Shown here: in pieces, positions 10,624 through 18,174 of the stretch
How positions within the stretch are numbered: the first letter of the stretch is position 1
Layout of the letters: each line of letters starts with the position of its first letter
Source of the DNA: Monoplex corrugatus
Taxonomy: Eukaryota > Mollusca > Gastropoda > Littorinimorpha > Ranellidae
Direction of reading: 5' to 3'
DNA length: 64,000 bases
Assembly: GCA_030674185.1 (NCBI GenBank)
Contig: CM060306.1
Location: forward strand, 1,373,788-1,437,787
Notes under the pieces: model-generated
What the model saw: only the letters and a program-made list of their open reading frames with translations
The model's database searches: none
What the model was told of the DNA's origin: nothing
Position numbers and translations under genes: made by a program

Positions 10624-11608
10624 TTAATCCTTATGAAGTTCACTTTTTTGGTTCCTCCTTGCCCAGATCCAGCTTGAGCTCCTTTCTGCTGCCTCTGCCA
10701 TCGCTTTAAGGGCTCTAGTCCTCTTCTTCCCAGAAATGGCGAGTTGTTTCATGAGATCATAAGCGGAGGTGCCCACAAACCCTATTGCCCCGACCTCTAT
10801 GGCGAAGATTTTGACCCGCAGACCTGCTTTCTTCAGGGTGCTGGCAAGACCGGCGTATTTTTCGGTCTTGTAGATATGTGCTTCTTCCATTCTGCTTTCG
10901 TATGGCACAGTGAGTTCTATCAGAATCACTTGTTTCGAGGAGTCAGAGTGGAGAGCGATGTCTGGTCTCATGCCTGTCTTGCTGATGACATCTGGGTAAT
11001 TTCTCCACTCTGGGAGGTCTGCTGTACACTCCCAGTCGACTGCTCCATCCAGAAGACCCTTTGGCAATGTGCTGGTTGTCATAGCCCTTTCGGGCCAGAC
11101 CTGTTTCCCTCCTGCTTTGTAGAACGTTGTCATAGCAATTGGTGCGTTTGGGGTCATGGTTTTTTCGCTAACCACATCTGTGATCACTTTCAGAACTTGG
11201 TTGTGCCTCCATGTATACCTTCCTTGGGCTAGCGCTACTTTGCAAGAGCTTAGGACATGTTCCACTGTTTGTTTCTTCTGACAGAGCGGACATGCTGGGT
11301 CGTCTGCTTTCCCCCATTTCACTAAGTTTGCATTCGAGGGGAGCAGGTCATATACAGATCTGAGGAGGAAGCTTATCCTTAGAGGAGCCATGTGCCACAT
11401 ATCGTTCCAGCTGAGACTTCTTTGGAGTGCACTGTCCCATGTTGTCCATTGCCCCTGTTGACCTTGCTGGACTGCCTTCTGCACTCTTTTGACATCTTCT
11501 TCTTCCTTCAACTCCTGTATGATCATGTCTCTTTTTTCCTTCCCTTTGGCTTTGGACCACCACTGCATTTTTGTTGCTCCCAGTCCCTGTCTGTTGGTTT
11601 GCGTGTGT
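10624..11608 (-). pseudogene. R2/HERO-type LINE, C-terminal zinc knuckle and RLE endonuclease, 5'-truncated
   Basis: About 327 codons of the C-terminus of a site-specific-type (restriction-like endonuclease, RLE) LINE protein. Within the open frame, numbered from its apparent start at 11700, the CCHC motif is C137, C140, H148, C153, followed by the conserved WRHNQVL. The endonuclease motif RPD (245-247) plus 14 residues plus E262 (in IELTVPYE) fits the R-PD-X12-14-E rule of RLE LINEs. The ending (SSSWIWARR before the stop) resembles the HERO group. The first ~31 codons of the open frame are translated 44-bp satellite, so the LINE starts at about 11608. The reverse transcriptase is missing. 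A second, more decayed copy is at 16267-16606. The motifs are seen directly; the clade is from family knowledge. Confidence 0.85.
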
Positions 11609-12180
11609 CCAATAATAATGTATATCAAATACGTCAAAGAGCTGTTTACCTGACAATAATAATGTATATCAAATACGTCTATGAGCTGTTTACCTGACAA
11701 TAATAATGTATATCAAATACGTCTTAGAGCTGTTTACCTGACAATAATAATGTATAACAAATACGTCTAAGAGCTGTTTACCTGACAATAATAATGTATA
11801 TCAAATACGTCTAAGAGCTGTTTACCTGACAATAATAATGTATATCAAATACGTCTAAGAGCTGTTTACCTGACAATAATAATGTATATCAAATACGTCT
11901 ATGAGCTGTTTACCTGACAATAATAATGTATATCAAATACGTCTAAGAGCTGTTTACCTGACAATAATAATGTATATCAAATACGTCTAAGAGCTGTTTA
12001 CCTGACAATAATAATGTATATCAAATACGTCTAAGAGCTGTTTACCTGACAATAATAATGTATAACAAATACGTCTTAGAGCTGTTTACCTGACAATAAT
12101 AATGTATAACAAATACGTCTAAGAGCTGTTTACCTGACAATAATAATATATAACAAATACGTCTATGAGCTGTTTAATTC
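11609..12180. repeat. 44-bp minisatellite, about 13 copies
   Basis: The unit contains ACAATAATAATGTATATCAA and ATACGTCTAAGAGCTGTTTA. Copies are highly similar, varying at TATATC/TATAAC and CTAAG/CTTAG/CTATG. Confidence 0.95.
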
Positions 12181-12239
12181 TGTGTTAGAACAATTCTGAT
12201 TGCTGCATACTTCGTTTTTGGTGTTTGCCAGTTTTTTTT

Positions 12240-12660
12240 AATGTTTATATAGGCCACATACATATGGCTTACAGGATGTTTATATAGGCCACATACATGT
12301 GGCTTACAGGATGTTTATATAGGCCACATACATGTGGCTTACAGGATGTTTATATAGGCCACATACATATGGCTTACAGGATGTTTATATAGGCCACATA
12401 CATATGGCTTACAGGATGTTTATATAGGCCACATACATATGGCTTACAGGATGTTTATATAGGCCACATACATATGGCTTACAGGATGTTTATATAGGCC
12501 ACATACAGATGGCTTACAGGATGTTTATATAGGCCACATACATATGGCTTACAGGATGTTTATATAGGCCACATACATATGGCTTACAGGATGTTTATAT
12601 AGACCACATACATATGGCTTACAGGATGTTTATATAGGCCACATACATATGGCTTACAGG
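12240..12660. repeat. 35-bp minisatellite, 12 copies
   Basis: The unit contains ATGTTTATATAGGCCACATA followed by CATATGGCTTACAGG. The last unit runs directly into a SINE fragment, and the CATATGGCTTACAGGAT part of the unit resembles the SINE sequence expected at that point. Confidence 0.95.
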
Positions 12661-12746
12661 ATCTTTAATGTGCATATTTGATGTCCTGCTTGTGTAACAC
12701 ACACGAAAGGGGTTCTGGCACAAGCATGTCTGCACATATGCTGATT
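12655..12746 (-). mobile_element. SINE fragment
   Basis: On the minus strand this matches the middle of the SINE at 1102-1536: CAGCATATGTGCAGACATGC, then AACCCCTTTCGTGTGTGT, then a segment ending CACATTAAAGATCCTGTAAG. Its 5' side meets a purine-rich tract and its 3' side meets the 35-bp array. Confidence 0.65.
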
Positions 12747-12748
12747 TG

Positions 12749-12916
12749 AAAGAAAAAGAAGAAGAAGAAGGAGAGGAGGAGGAGGAGCAGGAGGAGGAGG
12801 AGAAGGAGGAGGAAGAGGAGGAGAAGAAGAGAAGATGAAGAAGACGAAGAAGAAGACGAAGAAGAAGAAGAAAAAGAAGAAGAAGAAGAAGAAGAAGAAG
12901 AAGAAGAAGAAGAAGA
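12749..12916. repeat. Purine-rich (GAA/GAG)n tract
   Basis: About 170 bp of almost pure purine on the plus strand, mainly GAA and GAG triplets. Translated on the minus strand it gives poly-Ser/Leu, which is not a gene. Confidence 0.95.
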
Positions 12917-12926
12917 ATCTCTATCC

Positions 12927-13077
12927 TTAACCGCCAACTCCCACACCCTATCCACCAACTGCAAAAAACTTATCCTTTGACTCCCTGACCATGCCTACCA
13001 GCTGGTGGATATGGTGAGAGAGTCAAAGGGTCACGTTTTTGCAGTTGGTGGACATGGTGCGGGAGTCATAGGGTTAA
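12927..13077. mobile_element. TTAA-bounded foldback MITE, copy 3
   Basis: TTAA occurs at both ends (12927-12930 and 13074-13077). Inverted terminal sequence includes CACCCTATCCACCAACTGCA on the left and TGCAGTTGGTGGACATGGTG on the right, which are near-perfect complements. Confidence 0.7.
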
Positions 13078-13277
13078 CGAGCCAGGCTAAAACCTGTACA
13101 GCCACAGAAGGTGGGAGTCATAGGGTTAACGAGCCAGGCTAAAACCTGTACAGCCACAGAAGGTGGGAGTCATAGGGTTAACGAGCCAGGCTTAAACCTG
13201 TACAGCCACAGAAGGTGGGAGTCATAGGGTTAACGAGCCAGGCTAAAACCTGTACAGCCACAGAAGGTGGGAGTCCT
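13060..13277. repeat. 52-bp tandem repeat, four copies
   Basis: Each unit contains GGGAGTCATAGGGTTAACGA plus CCAGGCTAAAACCTGTACAG. The first unit is the right terminus of MITE copy 3 plus flanking DNA, so the array includes the element's end and TTAA. Confidence 0.9.
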
Positions 13278-13408
13278 TTTTTTCCACCAGCCAGGCTTCT
13301 AGAATATTCAGAGAATAACAAAATAACGTGAACCATGAAACATAATTGTGCATATTCAACTCTTCCAACAATGAAAACTACCCAGCATGATAGTGTTTGC
13401 AGGAAGAA

Positions 13409-14016
13409 ATAATAATAATAATAATAATAATAATTACAATATTTATATAGCGCAAAATCTCGATAAAAATCAAATCTAAGCGCTGAACATACACTTACGC
13501 ACGCGCGCGCACACACGCACACACACACACTCACACATGGCTATAAATGGGGAAAAAGAATAAAAGCAATGGAAAATTATAGAGAGCATATTTTAAACAA
13601 ATATATATTACAATGTGATTCCCCTCCGAGTGGAGACAGGCTACAGAGGGGGGATGAGTGAGGTCAGGATTTTATGCAGAGGAGAAAAGGTGAGTTTTGA
13701 GAGCAGACTTGAAGGAGACAAAAGTAGGTTGCTGACGGACAGAGAGAGGAAGTTTGTTCCAGGAAAGTGGACCAGAAACAGAGAAGGCTCGTGGACCATA
13801 GGTATTGAGCTTAGTGCGTGGAAAGCGAAAAGTCAGAGGATCGGAGGCAGAGCGGAGGGTACGTGAGGGAACATATATCTCAAGTAGGCTTGACAGGTAA
13901 TCGGGGGCTGCGTTATTGAGGCTTTTGTAGCACATGGTATCTAGTTTGTACTGTATGCGCTTTGATACAGGGAGCCAGTGAAGTTGTGCTTGGAGAGGAG
14001 ATATGTGGTCAGCTTT
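13409..14016 (-). pseudogene. LINE 3' end: ORF2 C-terminus, 3' UTR and ATT tail
   Basis: Minus strand 14013-13672 encodes the C-terminal end of a Jockey/CR1-type LINE ORF2. It starts ADHISPLQAQLHWLPVSKRI, passes through YGPRAFSVSGPLSWNKLPLS and ends SALKTHLFSSA before a TAA at 13674-13672. This is the widespread HWLPV...LWNxLP...FKxxLKTHLF tail. The 3' UTR follows with a CA/CG microsatellite (13498-13535), GCGCTATATAAATATT in reverse, and an (ATT)n tail at 13409-13432. The 5' end is truncated in a run of A. A UTR-only relative lies at 7277-7537. The family is recognised from the motif; the exact clade is uncertain. Confidence 0.85.
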
Positions 14017-14332
14017 TTTCTTTTTGAGTACAAGAAATGACTAATCCACGCAATCGCTGAGCTTATGCACTTGTAAGATATGGTTCAGTTACATGCTATT
14101 CATTCATTAATTACCTGAATGTCTGGGCACATCACATTTGTCTGTACTCTATTTGTTTTCTTATCTGGTTATTTACACACCACCAGTCATGACTTGACAA
14201 CCTTGCATCTCCTACAACATCACTGATGTCTGTGGTCTAGGGATCCAGGAGGATGCCCACAAATGTCTCAATCGTGTCACCTGGAGAAGACTTGTGACAT
14301 TGAGAGAGGTGAGGTGAGGTGAGCCATGACTT

Positions 14333-15397
14333 TTAACCCCTTGAGTGCCAACGTTTTTTGACATCCAGTGTTTTCCAAGTGCCAGGGAAAAACATTGCAT
14401 CGCTACCATGTACATTAAAACAACTGTTGCTTCTATATTCATGGGAATCTATGCGTGAAATTACACAGAATGGTGCATTAGGCATGACTAAATGTATTTT
14501 CAGATGATTTTTGTAGTAATTTCTCGAAATTGCTACATGTTTGTAATATTTTGTAGAAATTCCTGTAAAAAACTCATAACCGCTCGCAATGGAAACCAGA
14601 AAAACAAAGGAAAAAATACAAGATATGACTCTCCTGATGAAATCTAAAAGTATTCAGACTTTGGCAGACCTCCTACAAAGAGGTCACTGACAGCTGACGA
14701 GTTACAAAGAGCCACAGTGTGCTAGTACACTGAGTGGCTTGACCGCGTCAAGTCGTCCCCTGCGGCACGCCCCCCACCCCACTCCATCACCCTAGTCTTC
14801 CCCTTGCCACTTCTAATACTACTCACTGACAGTGTGGCTTATATAATTCTACAATGTGGTGGTCTGTCTCAACCCTGCAAAGTGTTTGGCTAGCTGCCAG
14901 TATTGCTTGTAGACACAAACCCTTTGTGTCACGTGTTCGGAAAATCAAACTTTTCGTGTTGGGCCTGTCTGCTGCACATTTCATACCAACAGCAAGTAAC
15001 TACTGCTGTTTTCAACCTCTTCTTGTGTCAGATTTGTCTTCTGAATCATCCTACAGTCATTGATAAGTTCTTGACTCAACACACATGCTTTCAAAGGCTG
15101 AAAACATGCAGCATTGCAAGACATCCTGGTGTCAACAGTTTTGCTGAAAATCAGTTTTTCTTTTCAGATAAATAAAACCAATCTGGTGAGGGTTGCATAG
15201 GTCAAAAAGCCATGTAAGGGAAGCCAGTCACTTTTATGAACCCTCTCTGATACTGACAACATCAGTCAGTGCTTCTCTCCCATTTACATTAGGCTGAAAC
15301 GTGCGTCAAACTACCTCCGTAAATTTCACGTATGTAGGCACTAGAGAAGGCTCCGAGAGCACCGTAAATTTTATGGATACGGCACTCAAGAGGTTAA
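14333..15397. mobile_element. Non-autonomous piggyBac-like element with TTAA ends
   Basis: The left edge is TTAA (14333-14336) then CCCCTTGAGTGCC. The right edge is GGCACTCAAGAGG then TTAA (15394-15397). The termini are 12/13 complementary and TTAA is the hallmark piggyBac target. The 1.06-kb interior has no long open frame, and includes CCGTAAATTTYAYGTATG-like subterminal repeats near 15320-15375. It is an internally deleted or MITE-like element. A chance TTAA pair is possible, but the matched 13-bp termini argue against it. Confidence 0.6.
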
Positions 15398-15617
15398 GAA
15401 TGGTTTGACATACAATCATGGTGGGCCATGGTCTGTGCACAATCCAAAATTTTAAACTACAACAAATTCTGGAGAGCATTTTCTGATGGAGGAATGGAAC
15501 TTGACATGCCTGACCACAATGGGCCATGGTGTGATTATCCCACAAATGTCCAAAACGCAACAGTAACTGGTGAGAGGTGTTTTCCTTTTGAGTAGCTGCT
15601 GGAGAAATGGCACCCAC

Positions 15618-15755
15618 CTTTCTGCTGTCTTGACCCCAACGTTGACCTTGGTGATCTGTCCCGTGGCCTCATCAATCTTACGCCCAATGGCGTCCACCCT
15701 GGACTGAGCGGCCTGCAGCTTGGGCCCTCCTATGTCCATGATCTTGTTGTGTAGC
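15618..15755 (-). CDS. SMC4: SMC4 (condensin subunit) internal exon
   Basis: A 138-nt exon encoding 45 codons that begins LHNKIMDIGGPKLQAAQ and ends TKVNVGVKTAER across the donor. It is bounded by an acceptor CTACCTGCAG and a donor AAG/GTGGGTG, with one leading and two trailing split-codon bases. The sequence matches the coiled coil on the C-terminal side of the SMC4 hinge; the spacing of LHN, KL, Q, D, ITK and VKTA is typical. SMC4 is an ATPase that pairs with SMC2 in condensin to compact mitotic chromosomes. Neighbouring exons are not identifiable here, presumably because introns are long and repeat-filled. The acceptor and the first 19 nt are amplified in the array at 15737-16268. The assignment is from remembered family similarity; another SMC-type coiled coil is the main alternative. 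Confidence 0.8.
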
Positions 15756-16268
15756 CTGCAGGTAGCCATCAAATTATGTATTATAGCAACAGTGACATGA
15801 TCTTGTTGTGTAGCCTGCAGGTAGTCATCAAATTATGTATTATAGCAACAGTGACATGATCTTGTTGTGTAACCTGCAGGTAGCCATCAAATTATGTATT
15901 ATAGCAACAGCGACATGATCTTGTTGTGTAGCCTGCAGGTAGCCATCAAATTATGTATTATAGCAACAGTGACATGATCTTGTTGTGTAGCCTGCAGGTA
16001 GCCATCAAATTATGTATTATAGCAACAGCGACATGATCTTGTTGTGTAGCCTGCAGGTAGCCATCAAATTATGTATTATAGCAACAGCGACATGATCTTG
16101 TTGTGTAGCCTGCAGGTAGTCATCAAATTATGTATTACAGCAACAGTGACATGATCTTGTTGTGTAGCCTGCAGGTAGTCATCAAATTATGTATTACAGC
16201 AACAGCGACATGATCTTGTTGTGTAGCCTGCAGGTAGTCATCAAATTATGTATTACAGCAACAGTGAC
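15737..16268. repeat. 59-bp minisatellite containing an SMC4 splice acceptor, nine copies
   Basis: Units start at 15737, 15796, 15855 and so on, each with CATGATCTTGTTGTGTAGCC then TGCAGGTAG. On the minus strand each carries 40 nt of intron ending CTACCTGCAG plus the first 19 nt of the SMC4 exon. All visible copies keep the CTGCAG acceptor. Copies differ at a few sites (GTAGCC/GTAACC, AGTGAC/AGCGAC, TATAG/TACAG). Confidence 0.95.
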
Positions 16269-16606
16269 ATGAGATCAGACCTAGTTATCCACTCCCATTC
16301 ACCCAAACAAGTGATTCTAATCTAACTGTACCATATGAAAGTAGAATGGAGGAAGCCCATATCTATTAGACTGAAAAGTACACCGGTCTAGCCAGCAACT
16401 TGAGGACATCTGGCTGCCAAGCCGAAGTCCTCACCACAGAAGTTGGAGCAAGGGGGTTGATAGGCAAATCAGCCTATGATCTCATGAAGCAGCTCTCAAT
16501 TTCAGAGAGAGAGGACCAGAGCCATAAAGGCAATGGCAGCAGCAGCGGAAAAGATTTCCAGCTGGATCTGGACCAGGAGGAAGCAAAGCGAACTTCACAA
16601 GGCCCA
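16267..16606 (+). pseudogene. R2/HERO-type LINE endonuclease remnant, copy 2
   Basis: It aligns with the last ~115 codons of the LINE at 10624-11608. Shared pieces include SKQVILI (here PKQVILI), LTVPYESRMEEAHIY, EVGA and SAYDLMKQL. The catalytic RPD is changed to RSD. A small deletion near 16318 shifts the frame and a TAG lies at the codon after HIY. The 5' end joins the 59-bp array through shared CAGTGACATGA. Downstream it runs into the tRNA-like module at 16629. It is non-functional. Confidence 0.8.
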
Positions 16607-16628
16607 AAATTCTCCTACATATTGCTGG

Positions 16629-16777
16629 TGACCAATGGCCAAGTGGTTAAGACATCCGTCACAAGGGTGACCTTGCCTTGAAAAACCTGACCATCTAGGA
16701 ATAGGATGCACAGGTTCGATTCCTGGAGGAGGAAAAAAAACCCAGGAGTCATGACCTGGATGCGGCCTGGCCCCCTT
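16629..16777 (+). mobile_element. tRNA-like module with poly-A and conserved tail, copy 2
   Basis: The A-box-like TGGCCAAGTGGTTAAG (16637-16652) and B-box GGTTCGATTCC (16713-16723) resemble a Leu/Ser-type tRNA with a long variable region. Eight A follow (16733-16740), then CCAGGAGTCATGACCTGGAT and GCGGCCTGGCCCCC. The block ends near 16777, where piggyBac transposase coding sequence begins on the other strand. It shares its layout and tail with 10440-10605. Confidence 0.7.
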
Positions 16778-17208
16778 AGTGTTTATGACAAAAGAATTTA
16801 GAAAGTCTTCTGTCACAAACTGATTGAAGAAATCAATGGGGGTGTGGCACTCAGCTGGGGCATGCAGGCCACAAGAGGCAGAGAACGGAGGCAAAGTGGG
16901 GGAAAAACTAAAATTTTTGTGCCAGTCACGTATAAAAAAGTCAATGAAATCTTCATCAGACATGTGACTCACTGTACATGGCTTCTTGACCGCTCTCCTC
17001 ATGTGACGTGTACGCCCACCTCCCTCTCCCACTTCACTGTTGTCTGAAACTGGGTCACTGTCAGTACCTTCTTGCTGGCAACTTTCATACTGGAAACACT
17101 TTCACCATCATCTTCATCATACTCGTCGATGTCGGATCCTTCAGTCTGAAGCACTTCAATCACTTCAGCAGCAGTAAAACGCCGCTGTCGTGATCTACTT
17201 TGCTCCAA
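16778..17208 (-). pseudogene. piggyBac (PGBD-type) transposase N-terminus
   Basis: Minus strand from an ATG at 17208. It opens MEQSRSRQRRFTAAEVIEVL, followed by an acidic stretch (SDIDEYDEDD). After a frameshift near 17070 it continues with SDEDFIDFFIRDWHKNFSFS and ECHTPIDFFNQFVTEDFLNS. The PxDFFxxFxTxxFLxxxVxxTN block is typical of the start of the DDE_Tnp_1_7 domain. Translation ends at VINT (16778), where the tRNA-like/LINE block is inserted; the catalytic Asp residues are absent. The 5' flank leads to a TTAA terminus at 17498. The transposase would have catalysed TTAA-specific cut-and-paste; this copy is inactive. Confidence 0.8.
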
Positions 17209-17501
17209 AACTCGTACTCACCTGCAACACCATTTTTGACATGAATGCAGATTAGCCAGTTGTGTGGGGTGTGGAAGTCAATCATTTCCCGACAAGTGTA
17301 TTGCTACAGAATCTCACGAAGTAACTTTGCACTTGACCCTTGACATAAATACAACACCCAGTGTAGCTTTGGTTGGCATGCCACGTCACAAGGGAAACGT
17401 TGAACAATTTTCAATTATCGGAACTGCTATCGCGTTCCGTCCTCCAAAACCGTGCCTAACGTCAGGAACGCTATAGCGTTCCGTCATGCGGAGAGAGTTA
17501 A
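17209..17501 (-). mobile_element. piggyBac element 5' terminus
   Basis: It runs from the transposase start to TTAA (17498-17501). Reading inward from the end the sequence is TTAACTCTCTCCGCATGACG. A perfect palindrome GGAACGCTATAGCGTTCC lies at 17465-17482 and a degenerate repeat of it at about 17420-17440, possible transposase-binding repeats. The other end of the element is not in the window. Confidence 0.6.
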
Positions 17502-17830
17502 GTGCATTTTTGGATCTAGGGAAATGAGATACTCAGAAGCAGTTTTAGGTAATTTAGGCCCGTTTTTATGTATGGTTTTCATATGTGTTTTAGTGTATTT
17601 AATTATGTTTTAATTGTATTCAGGGGTTTACTTTAATCCCCTGTGTGATAAATTGGACAGAGTGGTAAGCGCCAGGGGTATGTCCTTAGATTATGTACAC
17701 GATTGCATTGATATGTGTGCTTAATTTTCTTTTCCTTTTTTTCCCCTTGTTGTACGGTGTACATGTGTTTTGGAACAGTTATAGCCCTTATATGGCTGTA
17801 GACAGTCGGTGGACTTTAACAAACATAACA
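17498..17830 (+). mobile_element. LTR-like dispersed repeat, 3' half
   Basis: It aligns with 6083-6385: TTAAGTGCAT, CTAGGGAAATGAGATA, TTTTAGGTAATTTAGG, AATTGGACAGAGTGGT and CTTAGATTAYGTRCACGA. It starts exactly at the TTAA that bounds the piggyBac terminus; copy 1 reads through this point uninterrupted. Confidence 0.75.
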
Positions 17831-18174
17831 GTTACAGTAACCATTAACTCTGATTTTATTTTTGTATTTTTTGAGAGAGCGGATTATAATCGTTCTCACA
17901 TGTGATGTAATTGTTCCTATATGTGTTTAAGAAAAACTGAAATCGAGCATGTATACATACGCTGTCTTTCGTTTCCTGGGTTCCCTGAGAGAGTAAAACT
18001 GTGAAAAGAGGGTACCGTACTTATGTTACTGTTTCTCTACTCAATGTGGATGAATAGCAAACACGACATGTGATATACCATGGTGTACGTAACTGATGTC
18101 GTAATAAAAACAGCATGCTTTAACAGACCTGCGTGCATGTGGTGTCGCACAGGGAAACAAAACAGTTGACACAC
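17831..18174. other. Unique sequence, no gene seen
   Basis: Short AT-rich stretch before the large minisatellite. No frame or element is recognised. Confidence 0.4.

Noticed and set aside
14215..14300. Plus-strand CGLGIQEDAHKCLNRVTWRR, reminiscent of a LINE or exon end
   Set aside because: Too short, with stops on both sides and no matching neighbour.
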